Assembly: GCF_019797765.1 (NCBI RefSeq)
Contig: NZ_CP081862.1
Span: forward strand, 2,728,001-2,792,000
Length of the DNA: 64,000 bases
From: Cellulomonas sp. C5510
GTDB lineage: Bacteria; Actinomycetota; Actinomycetes; Actinomycetales; Cellulomonadaceae
Direction of reading: 5' to 3'
A program made the position numbers and the translations under genes. The notes beneath the pieces were generated by a model, which was not told the origin of the DNA, did no database searches, and saw only the letters and a program-made list of their open reading frames with translations. Below, piece by piece: positions 23,577-32,684 of the stretch (positions are counted from its first letter, which is position 1; each line of letters starts with the position of its first letter).

Positions 23577-24443
23577 TCAGTCCTCGGCGAGCAGCCGCGC
23601 GATGATGCGCGCGCCGGCCTCCGGGGACATGTGCGGCGAGCCGGTGAGCTTGCCCTCCAGGGTCACGACGTTCAGCACGCTGATGATGGCGAGCGTGAGG
23701 TCGCGGTCCTGCTGGGTGGGCTCGTCGGGGCCGGGCTCCTCGCCGGCGGCGCGGCGGCGTGCCTGCCGGATGCGGACGGCCTGGGCGGTGGCGGTGTCGA
23801 ACGACCGCACGTGCAGCTCGACGAGCTCGCCGGCCTCCGACGGGTTGCGCAGCCCGTAGCTGAGGAACTCCAGGGACAGCAGCAGATTCGGGTCGTCCTG
23901 GGTGGCGCGGATCCAGTCGGCGAGCGCCTCGGTGTCGACGCCGTCGTCGGTGAGCCCGGGCATGTCGAGCGCCGGGTCGTCCATGGCGATGCCGAGCCGC
24001 TCGCGTGCCAGCGCGAGGAACAGCCCGCTCTTGGACCCGAAGTGCGCGTAGAGGGCGCCCTTGGTGTAGCCGGCCTCGGCGGCGATGTCCCCGACGGAGG
24101 CACCCTCGTAGCCCTTGGCGGCGATGACGCGCGAGGCGGCGTCCAGCAGGTCGGCGCGCGTGCGGTCGACCTTCTCGCGGCGGTTCTCGCGGGCGCGGTG
24201 GTCCCCGCCGCGGCGGGCGACGTTCTCGGACGCGTCGGCCAGTCCGCGGGAGGCCTCGCGCAGGCCGGCGGCGAGCGCCTCGCTGACCTCGGGCACGACG
24301 GACTGCGCCTGCTTGCCGAGCAGCCGGGTCAGGGTCGCGGTCGCGTCGGCGAGGGCGCGCGTGGCGGCGCTGATCGAGTCGTCGACCCCCGGCGTGCGGG
24401 AGCGGTCCTCGTCGTGCTGGTCCTGTCGTGACATGCGGCCCAT
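23577..24443 (-). CDS. TetR-family regulator with a long N-terminal extension
   Basis: A 288-residue regulator. The DNA-binding domain starts only near residue 93 (RTRADLLDAASRVIAAKG...SVGDIAAEAGYTKGALYAHFGSK); the first about 90 residues are a helical, Ala-rich region with DSISAATRALADATATLTRL and a basic end. Usual TetR proteins have 5-20 residues before the HTH. The gene is divergent from an ABC exporter with three similar palindromes between, so it most likely represses both. ATG 24443 (after GGGAGG) and ATG 24434 are both possible. Confidence 0.85.
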   Translation of the reverse strand: MGRMSRQDQHDEDRSRTPGVDDSISAATRALADATATLTRLLGKQAQSVVPEVSEALAAGLREASRGLADASENVARRGGDHRARENRREKVDRTRADLLDAASRVIAAKGYEGASVGDIAAEAGYTKGALYAHFGSKSGLFLALARERLGIAMDDPALDMPGLTDDGVDTEALADWIRATQDDPNLLLSLEFLSYGLRNPSEAGELVELHVRSFDTATAQAVRIRQARRRAAGEEPGPDEPTQQDRDLTLAIISVLNVVTLEGKLTGSPHMSPEAGARIIARLLAED

Positions 24444-24457
24444 CGTACCTCCCTGCG

Positions 24458-24558
24458 TACCGATCGGTATATCTGTCACGTCATCGCAGATCAGCGCGAC
24501 ATACCGTCTGGTATCTGCCGATAGGTATCTGCTACCGTCCGGCATGTACCGATCGGTT
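24458..24558. promoter_or_regulatory. Three TetR operator-like palindromes
   Basis: TACCGATCGGTA (24458-24469, perfect), ATACC-GTCT-GGTAT (24501-24514) and TACCGATCGGTT (24547-24558), plus a weaker half-site pair around 24518-24528. They fill the divergent region between the TetR gene and the ABC ATPase gene and the last lies 20 nt before the ATPase ATG. This is strong positional evidence for TetR control of both sides. Confidence 0.7.
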
Positions 24559-24578
24559 TCCGAGCGAGGAGGATGGGG

Positions 24579-25544
24579 ATGGCGACGCAGGAGGTGCTGC
24601 GCGTCCGAGGGCTGCGCAAGCGCTACCGGGGACGCAACGGGGTGCAGGCGAACGACGGGATCGACCTCGACGTCGACGCCGGCCAGGTCGTCGGGCTCCT
24701 CGGGCACAACGGGGCCGGCAAGACGACGCTCGTCAACCAGGTCGTCGGCCTGGTCCGACCTGACGCGGGGACGATCCTGCTGGACGGCGTCGACGCCGTG
24801 GCGCAGCCGGACGAGGCCCGCCGCCGCACGAGCATCCAGGCGCAGGCGAACGTGCCGATCACCGGCCTGACCCCGCGGCGGGCGATCGAGCTGGTCGGGC
24901 GGATCCGCGGCGGCGAGCGCGCGGCCGTGCGGGACCGGGTGGCTCGGCTGCTGGAGGCCCTGGACCTCGGGCCCTGGGCGGACACCCCCGCCGAGAAGGT
25001 GTCGGGCGGCATCGCACGCCTGACGGCCTTCGCCATGACCGTCGTGACCCCCGGGCGTCTGGTGGTGCTCGACGAGCCGACCAACGACGTCGACCCCGTG
25101 CGCCGCCGCCTGCTGTGGCAGCAGATCCGCGCGCTCGCCGACGAGGGCCGAGGCGTCCTGCTGGTGACGCACAACGTCCGCGAGGCGGAGCGCGTCGTCG
25201 ACCGGCTCGCGGTGCTGGACCGCGGCGTGGTCCTCGCGGACGACACCCCGGCCGGCCTGACGGCTCACCTCCAGGGCACGCTCACCGTCGAGGCGGACGT
25301 CTCCCCCGGCGCCGGCCTGACCTGGCACCCCGCGGTCCGGGCGGTGTCGAGCACCCGCGGCCGGGAGACCGGCACGGTCCGTGCCGACGACGCGGCGGAG
25401 GTCGTGCGCTGGGCGCAGGCCGAGGTCGCCGCGGGACGGCTCGAGCGCTACGCGCTCACACCCGCCTCGCTCGAGGACGTCTACGTCGACCTCGTGGGCC
25501 ACGAGCGCTCCGAGGCGCTGGCGACGGCGGGTGAGGCCGCGTGA
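24579..25544 (+). CDS. ABC transporter ATP-binding protein
   Basis: A 321-residue ATPase with Walker A GHNGAGKTT, Walker B RLVVLDEPTNDVDP and switch LLVTHNVREAE. The signature is VSGGIARL instead of LSGGQ, a departure at positions 1 and 5. The C-terminal extension is usual for exporter ATPases. GAGGAGG sits 6 nt before ATG 24579, so this is preferred to ATG 24573. It overlaps its permease by 4 nt and is probably repressed by the divergent TetR; drug or lipid export is likely. Confidence 0.88.
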   Translation: MATQEVLRVRGLRKRYRGRNGVQANDGIDLDVDAGQVVGLLGHNGAGKTTLVNQVVGLVRPDAGTILLDGVDAVAQPDEARRRTSIQAQANVPITGLTPRRAIELVGRIRGGERAAVRDRVARLLEALDLGPWADTPAEKVSGGIARLTAFAMTVVTPGRLVVLDEPTNDVDPVRRRLLWQQIRALADEGRGVLLVTHNVREAERVVDRLAVLDRGVVLADDTPAGLTAHLQGTLTVEADVSPGAGLTWHPAVRAVSSTRGRETGTVRADDAAEVVRWAQAEVAAGRLERYALTPASLEDVYVDLVGHERSEALATAGEAA

Positions 25545-26275
25545 CCGCCGTCGGCCAGACCCTCATGCTCGCGCAGTGGCAGTTCCGACGTCAGTCCGCG
25601 TACCTGCCGCTGATGGTCGTCGTCCAGGTCTTCATGGCCGTGGCCACCGTGATCGGCTACGGCCTGCTGGTGGGCGACCCCGACCCGGTCACCGCGCTCT
25701 ACCTGGCGACCGGCGCGCCGACCGTCACCCTCATCACGATCGGCCTCGTCATCACCCCGCAGATGCTCAGCCAGTCCCGCACCGAGGGCAGCCTCGACTG
25801 GATGCGGACGCTGCCCGTGCCCCGCTCGGCGTTCCTGCTCAGCGACCTGCTGGTGTGGACGCTGCTCGCGCTGCCCGGCATGGTGCTCGGCGTCGTGGCG
25901 GGCGTGCTGCGGTTCGACGTCGACCTGAGCCTCGCGCCGTGGCTGGTGCCCGGCTCGCTGCTGGTGTCGCTGACCGCCGCCGCCGTCGGGTACGCGATGG
26001 CGTCGCTGCTGCCGCCCGCCGTCGCCGCCCTCGTGACGCAGGCGCTGGTGTTCATCGTGCTGCTGTTCTCCCCCGTGTCGTACCCGGCGGAGCGGATGCC
26101 CGGCTGGCTGCAGGGCGTGCACGAGTGGCTGCCGATCCAGCCGATGGCCGAGCTGGTGCGCGCCGGGCTGGTGAGCGACACGTTCTCGCTGCCCGGGCGG
26201 TCGCTGGTGGTGCTGGTGGTGTGGTGCGCGGCGTCCCTCGCGGGGGCGGTCGTCGCGCTGCGCCGGCGCGCCTGA
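25541..26275 (+). CDS. ABC-2 type permease
   Basis: A 244-residue protein with six membrane helices. It starts TAVGQTLMLAQWQFRRQSAY, an amphipathic N-terminus usual for ABC-2 permeases, and has SRTEGSLDWMRTLPVPR, the family's cytoplasmic loop. Pairs with the upstream ATPase (GTGA overlap). A terminator follows 20 nt after the stop. Confidence 0.88.
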   Translation: MTAVGQTLMLAQWQFRRQSAYLPLMVVVQVFMAVATVIGYGLLVGDPDPVTALYLATGAPTVTLITIGLVITPQMLSQSRTEGSLDWMRTLPVPRSAFLLSDLLVWTLLALPGMVLGVVAGVLRFDVDLSLAPWLVPGSLLVSLTAAAVGYAMASLLPPAVAALVTQALVFIVLLFSPVSYPAERMPGWLQGVHEWLPIQPMAELVRAGLVSDTFSLPGRSLVVLVVWCAASLAGAVVALRRRA

Positions 26276-26294
26276 CGGGTCGCGGCGACGTCGC

Positions 26295-26331
26295 GGGGCG
26301 CCGGTCGGGATGTCGACCCGGCCGGCGCCCC
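26295..26331. terminator. Bidirectional terminator
   Basis: GGGGCGCCGG (26295-26304) pairs with CCGGCGCCCC (26322-26331) around a 17-nt loop, between the convergent permease and chemoreceptor genes. Confidence 0.65.
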
Positions 26332-26336
26332 ACCGG

Positions 26337-28100
26337 TCACGCCGTCGGCAGCGTGACGAACGCGGTGTCGGGCGCGTCTCGGCGCGCGGGCTCGCGCTGC
26401 TGCGGCAGCTCGGGCGACACGCCACCCGGCCCGGCCGGCACCCGGTAGCGGAACTGCCCCACGACGCCGCGCAGCCTCCCCGACAGCGCCGCGAGCTCGC
26501 CCGCCGCCCGCTCCGACTCCGCGGACCCGTCCCGCGTGACCGCCGCGGCCTGCGCGACACCGGCGATGTTCTCCGCGATCTGCCCCGAGCCGCCCGCGGC
26601 CTCCGTGACGTTGCGCCCGATCTCCGCGGTGGTGGCGGTCTGCTCCTCGACGGCCGCGGCCACCGTGGTCTGCAGCTCGTGCACCGCGCCGACGACGCGG
26701 GAGATCTCCGCGACCGCCTCCACGGCACGGGCCGCGTCGGCCTGGATGGCCTCGACGCGGCGCGCAATGTCCTCCGTGGCGTCGCCCGTCTCCTGCGCGA
26801 GGTCCTTGACCTCCCCGGCGACCACGGCGAAGCCCTTGCCCTCCTGCCCGGCCCGCGCCGCCTCGATGGTCGCGTTGAGCGCGAGCAGGTTCGTCTGCCC
26901 GGCGATCGCCGCGATCGACTTCACGACGTCACCGATCTGCCGGCTCGACTCCCCCAGCCGCTCGATGACGGCCGTCGTCTCCGCGGCCGACCGGGCCGCC
27001 TGGTCGCTGATGCGCGCCGCCTCGCTCGTGGACCGGCTGATCTCCTGGATCGACGCGTCCATCTGCTGGGTGCCGGCGGCGACGGTCTGCGTGGTGCGGG
27101 ACACCTCCTCGGCGGCTGCGGAGACCACGCCCGCCTGAGCCTCGGTCTGCTCGGCCTGCGCGGCGATCTGCTGGGCGGACCCGGACAGCTGCTCGGCGGC
27201 CGCCGCGAGCGTGACCGACGTGGTGTCGATGTCACCGACGACCTCCCGCAGCGTGCCGATCGCGCGGTCGAGCGACTGCGCCGCGCGCCCCGGCTCGTCC
27301 TGGGTGTCGAGCCCGGCCTCGACGGTCAGGTCACCGTCGGCGAGGGCGTCGCACGCGACACGCACGCGCTCGACGGCCCGCAGGATGCCGCGCGCGGTGA
27401 CGAGCCCGAGCGTGAGCGCCAGCACGAGCCCCGCGGCGAGCAGCGCCACCACGAGCGTGCGGTTCGAGACGTAGGCGGCGTGGGCCTCGGCGACGGACTC
27501 CTGCGCGGATGCCTTCTCGCCGTCGACCATCGTGGCGAGCGCGTCCATCATGGTGGTGATCAGCGGGGCCGCCTGCATGTCACGCGCCCGCTGCCAGGCC
27601 GCTATGTCGCCCCGCTCGGCAGCGGGCAGCAGCGTCCCGTCGCGGAGCTGCTGGTAGGACGCGAGCGCGTCGGCGAACGCCGCCGCGCCCTCCGCGAGGG
27701 GCTCGTCCCCGGCGCCGCCGGCGTCCTCGACGACGGCGCCGAGGTCCTCCGCGATCGCCGCGTCCAGGGCCGCGATGTCACGGACGAACGCCTGCCGGGA
27801 GGCCTCGTCGGCGGCGAGCGCGTGGCTCGTGACGTCCAGGCGCATCTCGAGCGTCGAGCGGCGCATCGCGGCGACGCGCTCGAAGCCGAGCAGGTCGTCG
27901 TCGTAGACGCTGGCGGTGGCGGCGTCGGTGCGCGCCAGGGCGGCCAGCGCGGAGGCGCCGACGGCCCCGGCCGCGACGACGCCGACGAGCACGGACGCGA
28001 CGATGCGGGTGCGGACGCCCAGGTCCCCGAAACGGCGGCGGTGCGGGCGCCCGGGCGAGGTGGTGCCGTCGGGTCGTGGATGGAGTGCGGGCACGGACAT
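26337..28100 (-). CDS. Methyl-accepting chemotaxis protein
   Basis: A 587-residue chemoreceptor. One membrane helix near residues 33-56, a four-helix-bundle sensor domain (about 57-215), a second helix (about 216-237), a HAMP domain and a long signalling coiled coil. The hairpin tip is ...[20 protein letters not shown] then [18 protein letters not shown], where Gly and Lys replace more usual residues of VVAxEVRxLA. It feeds CheA/CheW to steer flagella, implying a motile cell; no che genes are in the window. AGGGGG precedes ATG 28100. Confidence 0.93.
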   Translation of the reverse strand: MSVPALHPRPDGTTSPGRPHRRRFGDLGVRTRIVASVLVGVVAAGAVGASALAALARTDAATASVYDDDLLGFERVAAMRRSTLEMRLDVTSHALAADEASRQAFVRDIAALDAAIAEDLGAVVEDAGGAGDEPLAEGAAAFADALASYQQLRDGTLLPAAERGDIAAWQRARDMQAAPLITTMMDALATMVDGEKASAQESVAEAHAAYVSNRTLVVALLAAGLVLALTLGLVTARGILRAVERVRVACDALADGDLTVEAGLDTQDEPGRAAQSLDRAIGTLREVVGDIDTTSVTLAAAAEQLSGSAQQIAAQAEQTEAQAGVVSAAAEEVSRTTQTVAAGTQQMDASIQEISRSTSEAARISDQAARSAAETTAVIERLGESSRQIGDVVKSIAAIAGQTNLLALNATIEAARAGQEGKGFAVVAGEVKDLAQETGDATEDIARRVEAIQADAARAVEAVAEISRVVGAVHELQTTVAAAVEEQTATTAEIGRNVTEAAGGSGQIAENIAGVAQAAAVTRDGSAESERAAGELAALSGRLRGVVGQFRYRVPAGPGGVSPELPQQREPARRDAPDTAFVTLPTA

Positions 28101-28194
28101 GGGTCCCCCTGGATGGGTCGGTGCGCCCCCTGAGGCGCTGTGTCGCCCCGATCGGCGCGCACAGGCCCACCGGCATGGGACCTGCGTCCCGCCC

Positions 28195-28216
28195 GTGCTG
28201 CACGTTCGTGCAGCAC
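28195..28216. promoter_or_regulatory. Perfect 22-bp palindrome
   Basis: Arm GTGCTGCACG, centre TT, then the exact complement. It lies between the divergent chemoreceptor (95 nt away) and ligase (64 nt away) genes, so an operator for either is plausible. The regulator is unknown. Confidence 0.5.
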
Positions 28217-28279
28217 CACGCCCCCGCGCCGACGCGTGACCCCTGGCCGGTCCCGCCGACGCCGAGCAGGATGGGCGCC

Positions 28280-29347
28280 ATGGACCTGCCCGTCATGCCC
28301 CCGGTCGCGCCGATGCTGGCCAAGGCGGTGCCCGAGATCCCCGACCTCGGCCACACCGAGCCCAAGTGGGACGGCTTCCGCACGATCGTGTTCCGGGACG
28401 GCGACGAGGTGGTGCTCGGCAGCCGCAACGAGAAGCCGATGACGCGCTACTTCCCGGAGCTGGTCGAGCAGCTGCGGGCGCACACCCCGGAGCGCTGCGT
28501 CCTGGACGGGGAGATCGTCGTGGTCGCGGGCGACCGGCTCGACTTCGACGCCCTGCAGCAGCGCATCCACCCCGCGGAGAGCCGGGTGCGGCTGCTGTCG
28601 CAGCAGACACCGGCCTCGTTCGTGGCGTTCGACGCGCTGGCGCTCGGCGACGACGACCTCATGGGCACGCCGCTGCGCGACCGCCGCGCGCGCCTCGTGG
28701 ACGCCCTCGGCGGGGCGCAGGCGCCCGTGCACGTCACACCGGCGACCGCGGACCTCGCGGAGGCGCAGGGCTGGTTCCGGCGGTTCGAGGGCGCGGGCCT
28801 CGACGGGGTGGTCGCCAAGCCGCTCGACGGGACCTACCAGCCGGACAAGCGCGCGATGTTCAAGGTGAAGCACGCCCGCACGGCGGACTGCGTGGTCGCC
28901 GGGTTCCGGTGGCACAAGTCCGGGCCGGTGCTCGGCTCGCTGCTGCTGGGGTTGTGGACGGACGACGGCCGGCTCCAGCACGTCGGCGTCGCCGCCTCGT
29001 TCCCGATGCCCCGCCGCAGAGCCCTCGTCGAGGAGCTCGCCCCGCTGCGCGCCGACGACCTGGCCGGGCACCCGTGGGGCGACTGGGCGGACCAGTCCGC
29101 GCACGAGGGCAAGCGGATGCCCGGTGCGGTGAGCCGGTGGAGCGCCGGGAAGGACCTGTCGTTCGTCCCGCTGCGGCCCGAGCTCGTCGTCGAGGTGGCG
29201 TACGACCACATGGAGGGCGACCGGTTCCGGCACACCGCCCAGTTCCGCCGCTGGCGGCCCGACCGCGACCCGGCGACCTGCACCTACGCCCAGCTCGAGG
29301 AACCGGTGGGGTTCCGGCTGTCGGAGATCCTCGCGCCGCCGTCCTGA
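28280..29347 (+). CDS. ligC: ATP-dependent DNA ligase (LigC type)
   Basis: A 355-residue ATP-dependent ligase. The adenylated Lys29 is in EPKWDGFR (motif I); other nucleotidyltransferase motifs are LDGEIVV (III), FVAFDALAL (IIIa), [11 protein letters not shown] (IV) and [13 protein letters not shown] (V). The C-terminal OB fold ends with [13 protein letters not shown]. It matches the size and order of mycobacterial LigC, which fills short RNA-containing gaps in base excision repair with a partner polymerase. ATG 28280 gives the canonical start [12 protein letters not shown] 28271 is also possible. Confidence 0.9.
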   Translation: MDLPVMPPVAPMLAKAVPEIPDLGHTEPKWDGFRTIVFRDGDEVVLGSRNEKPMTRYFPELVEQLRAHTPERCVLDGEIVVVAGDRLDFDALQQRIHPAESRVRLLSQQTPASFVAFDALALGDDDLMGTPLRDRRARLVDALGGAQAPVHVTPATADLAEAQGWFRRFEGAGLDGVVAKPLDGTYQPDKRAMFKVKHARTADCVVAGFRWHKSGPVLGSLLLGLWTDDGRLQHVGVAASFPMPRRRALVEELAPLRADDLAGHPWGDWADQSAHEGKRMPGAVSRWSAGKDLSFVPLRPELVVEVAYDHMEGDRFRHTAQFRRWRPDRDPATCTYAQLEEPVGFRLSEILAPPS

Positions 29348-29421
29348 GCCCCGCCGCGCGCACCGGGGAGTGCGCTCGTAGGGTCGATCGGGTCCCGCCT
29401 CCTCCCGCGGAAGGACCCCCG

Positions 29422-30807
29422 ATGAGCCACACCGCACCGGCCCCGGACCAGGCCCCCTCCCCCGCCCGGCCGCACCACGTGGTCGTGATCGGCGCCGGGT
29501 TCGGCGGGCTGTTCGCGACGAAGGCCCTGGCCGACGCGCCCGTCCGCGTGACCGTCATCGACGGCACCGCCACGCACCTGTTCCAGCCGCTGCTCTACCA
29601 GGTGGCGACCGGCGTGCTCTCCGTCGGCGAGATCGCCCCCGCCGCCCGGGACGTGCTGCGGCGGCAACGGAACGCGCGCGTGCTGCTGGGCGTGGTGACC
29701 GACGTCGACGTGGAGCAGCGCGTCGTGGTGTCGTCCTCGCCGCTCGGGGAGACGCGCACCTCCTACGACAGCCTGGTCGTCGCGGCCGGCGCCGGGCAGT
29801 CGTACTTCGGCAACGACCGGTTCGCCGACCACGCGCCGGGCCTCAAGAGCATCGACGACGCCCTCGAGCTGCGCGGGCGCATCTTCGGGGCGTTCGAGCT
29901 GGCGGAGCTCGCCACCGACCCGGCGGACCGCGCCCGCCTCACGACCTTCGTGGTGGTCGGCGCCGGCCCGACCGGCGTCGAGATGGCCGGCCAGCTCGCG
30001 GAGCTCGCGCACCGGTCGCTGCGCGGCAACTTCCGGCACCTCGACCCCGCCCAGGCACGCATCCTGCTGGTCGACCCGGTGCCGAAGGTGCTGCCCGGCT
30101 ACCCCGAGAAGCTCCAGGACGCCGCCGCCCGCACGCTCGAGGGTCTGGGCGTCGAGCTGCTCATGAACCACAAGGTCGTCGACGTCGACGCGGACTCGGT
30201 CGCGGTGGAGGACCCCGACGGCCGGCGCACGCGCATCGACGCCCAGACGAAGATCTGGGCGGCCGGCGTCGCGGCGTCCCCGCTGGGGCGCCTGCTCGGC
30301 GAGCGGACGGGCGCCGAGGTCGACCGGGCCGGCCGGGTGGTCGTGGAGCCGAACGGCTCGCTGCCCGGGCACCCCGAGGTGTTCGTGGTCGGCGACATGG
30401 CGGCGCGCACGTCCGTGCCCGGGGTCGCCCCCGCGGCGATGCAGACGGGCCGGTACGCCGCGCAGGAGATCGTGCGCCGGCTGCGGGGCGAGCCCTCGGG
30501 CGGCCCCTTCGTGTACCGGGACAAGGGCAGCCTGGCGACGGTCTCGCGGTTCGAGGCGGTCGCGAGCATCGGCGCCGTGAAGGTGTCGGGGTTCCTCGCC
30601 TGGCTGCTGTGGCTCGGGGTGCACCTCGTGTACCTCGTGGGGTTCAAGAACCGCGTGACGACGCTGCTGCACTGGGCCGTGTCGTTCGTCGGGCGGGGCC
30701 GCTCCGAGCGCACCGCCACCTGGCAGCAGGTGGTCGGCCGCACGGTGCTGCGCTCGCGCGGCGCGGAGCACCCCACCCGGCGCGCGGACGACGTCGCGGG
30801 GAGCTGA
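29422..30807 (+). CDS. ndh: NDH-2 type NADH dehydrogenase
   Basis: A 461-residue FAD enzyme. The FAD motif is VVVIGAGFGGLFATKAL (about residues 20-36), the quinone-site region is THLFQPLLYQVATGVLS, the NAD motif is VVVGAGPTGVEMAGQLAE and the second FAD motif VFVVGDMAART. A C-terminal helix (FLAWLLWLGVHLVYLVGF) ties it to the membrane. It passes electrons from NADH to menaquinone without proton pumping. It lies 74 nt after ligC in the same direction; ATG 29422 is the first clear start. Confidence 0.9.
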   Translation: MSHTAPAPDQAPSPARPHHVVVIGAGFGGLFATKALADAPVRVTVIDGTATHLFQPLLYQVATGVLSVGEIAPAARDVLRRQRNARVLLGVVTDVDVEQRVVVSSSPLGETRTSYDSLVVAAGAGQSYFGNDRFADHAPGLKSIDDALELRGRIFGAFELAELATDPADRARLTTFVVVGAGPTGVEMAGQLAELAHRSLRGNFRHLDPAQARILLVDPVPKVLPGYPEKLQDAAARTLEGLGVELLMNHKVVDVDADSVAVEDPDGRRTRIDAQTKIWAAGVAASPLGRLLGERTGAEVDRAGRVVVEPNGSLPGHPEVFVVGDMAARTSVPGVAPAAMQTGRYAAQEIVRRLRGEPSGGPFVYRDKGSLATVSRFEAVASIGAVKVSGFLAWLLWLGVHLVYLVGFKNRVTTLLHWAVSFVGRGRSERTATWQQVVGRTVLRSRGAEHPTRRADDVAGS

Positions 30808-30833
30808 CCGAGGAGTCCGCCGGCCGACCGGCC

Positions 30834-31583
30834 TCAGCGCGACGTCCGGGCGCCGTCGGCACCCGGATGGCTCGCCGCGAACCGGTCGAGCTCGGCCGCG
30901 ACGACGCTGCGCAGCTCGGCGCTGCACAGCGGCAGGAAGTGCCCCGGCGTCCGCAGACGCACGAGCCGCGCGCCCGGGAGCGCGCCGTCGCCGGGGATGT
31001 GCGGGTCCCAGCGGGTGGCGGCCGCCACGATGCGGCCGTGGTCGGCCCGCTGGGCCGCGAGCGCGGTGAGCACCTCGTCGTCCGGCAGGAACGCGCGCAG
31101 CGCCGGCACCGGGAGCCACCGCGCGTAGGGCGAGCCGGCGAAGGGCGTGTTGACGGCCACCATGCCCCGCAGGCGGTCCCGCACGTCCGCGCGGCCGAGC
31201 AGCGCCTTGCCGATGAGGCCGCCCTTGGAGTGCGCGACGACGACCGCACCCCGCAGGTCGAGCTCCCGGACGCGGTCCGCGGCGAGCTCGGTCATCTCGG
31301 GGAGGCCGCCGCCGTTGAACCCGAGCCCGGGGACGACGTGGACCGCGTGCCCTCGGGCGTGCAGGGCGCCCCCGAGGGGCTCGAGGAACCGCCACGGCTC
31401 CCACACGCCGGGCAGCAGCAGCACCTCCGGCGGGCGGCGCGCCGCGGGGTGGGCCCACGCGCCCGGCGGCGTCCGCGACAGCAGCGCGGCGGCCTGCCGC
31501 CAGCCGGCGTACCCGTAGTCGAGGACCCGCCACGCGGTGCGGGCGGCCACCTCGGCCGGCCGCCGGCGTGCGCGCGCCGTCAC
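30834..31583 (-). CDS. Alpha/beta-hydrolase, lipase/esterase-like
   Basis: A 249-residue hydrolase. LLLPGVWEPWRFLEPL is the first strand and oxyanion part, VVVAHSKGGLIGK holds the nucleophile Ser, and GHFLPLCS near the C-terminus the His. The PGVWE start and HSKGG elbow resemble small actinobacterial lipases of unknown substrate. Its GTG overlaps the stop of the upstream hydrolase by 4 nt, so the two hydrolases form a coupled pair. Confidence 0.8.
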   Translation of the reverse strand: MTARARRRPAEVAARTAWRVLDYGYAGWRQAAALLSRTPPGAWAHPAARRPPEVLLLPGVWEPWRFLEPLGGALHARGHAVHVVPGLGFNGGGLPEMTELAADRVRELDLRGAVVVAHSKGGLIGKALLGRADVRDRLRGMVAVNTPFAGSPYARWLPVPALRAFLPDDEVLTALAAQRADHGRIVAAATRWDPHIPGDGALPGARLVRLRTPGHFLPLCSAELRSVVAAELDRFAASHPGADGARTSR

Positions 31584-32557
31584 CACGCGCCCTCCCGCAC
31601 CCAGCGGGCGAGCAGCGGGGCGTGGGTCGCCTGCGGGATGTGGCCCGCGCGCGGCACCTCCCGCACGGTCCCCCGGGGTGCGAGCGCCGCCAGGCGCCGG
31701 TGCCAGTCGCGTGTGGCGACCGGGTCGTGCTCCCCGCGGACCAGCAGCGCCGGGCCGGGCAGCCTGCTGACGGCCGCCGCCGTGTCGTAGGCGAACATCT
31801 CCGGCAGCACCGCCGAGAACCACCGCGGACCGGCACGCAGGTAGTCCGTGGCGACGACGGCGTTGACGGCGGGCGGCTCGTACCGGGCGTCCCGCGCGAG
31901 CCTCGCCGCCTGCCCGGCCACCGACGGCGCGGACGGGTCGACCACGGCGCCCACCAGCACCACCCGGGACACCGCCCGCGGGTCGCGCAGCATGGCCTCG
32001 GCGACGACCTGCGCCCCCATCGAGTGCCCCACGAGCACCGCGTCCTCGACGCCGCGCAGCAGCCCCAGCACGACGTCCGCCAGGTCACCCACCGCCGGGA
32101 CACGCTGCGGCCGGGGGCTGCGGCCGAAGCCGGGCAGGTCCGGCACGAGCACCCGTCGATCGCGGCACAGCTCCGCCGCCAGCGGGCGCCAGTACCGGTG
32201 CGAGACGCCGATGCCGTGCACCAGCACGACCGGGGGCGAGTCCGGGTCCCCGCAGGCGGCGACGACGAGGCGCTCGCCGGCGCCGGTCCCCCGAACGGAG
32301 CGCCCCTCCGGCGGCCGCGCCCGGCGGTCACCCGGCCCGCCTGGGCGCGACGGAGCCGCGGCCGGGGCGGCCCGCGGCGGGTCCGGCGCGGGGGGCCGTG
32401 CGGGCGGGGTGGGGCGCGGCCGCGTCGCGGGCGCGGTGGCCGGAGTGGGCGGCGTGGTCCGGCTGGTCGAGGGCAGGGCGGCCTCCAGGCTGCGTGCGGT
32501 GACGGGCAGTGCGGTGACGGACGGGGCAGTGACGGACGGGGCGCGGACGGCGTGCAC
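31580..32557 (-). CDS. Alpha/beta-hydrolase with Pro/Ala-rich N-terminal region
   Basis: About 325 residues, of which the last about 230 are a standard alpha/beta hydrolase: VVLVHGIGVSHRYWRPL, VGHSMGAQVV with the nucleophile Ser, RGEHDPVA and AGHIPQATH with the His. The N-terminal about 90 residues are low-complexity Pro/Thr/Ala/Arg. I placed the start at GTG 32557, the last in-frame start before the hydrolase fold that I could find; starts further upstream would overlap the divergent DUF255 gene. The start is uncertain. Confidence 0.7.
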   Translation of the reverse strand: MHAVRAPSVTAPSVTALPVTARSLEAALPSTSRTTPPTPATAPATRPRPTPPARPPAPDPPRAAPAAAPSRPGGPGDRRARPPEGRSVRGTGAGERLVVAACGDPDSPPVVLVHGIGVSHRYWRPLAAELCRDRRVLVPDLPGFGRSPRPQRVPAVGDLADVVLGLLRGVEDAVLVGHSMGAQVVAEAMLRDPRAVSRVVLVGAVVDPSAPSVAGQAARLARDARYEPPAVNAVVATDYLRAGPRWFSAVLPEMFAYDTAAAVSRLPGPALLVRGEHDPVATRDWHRRLAALAPRGTVREVPRAGHIPQATHAPLLARWVREGAW

Positions 32558-32684
32558 GCAGGGGGTCGGAGCGCGCCCGCCGGCGGGCGCGCTCCGATGA
32601 CTCTGGACGACGTCGCTCGAGTCGGCGACCGCTGGCGCGCCCTCGCGCTCGCGGCGCGGCGCCGCCCGGGTGACAGTGGAGGGC

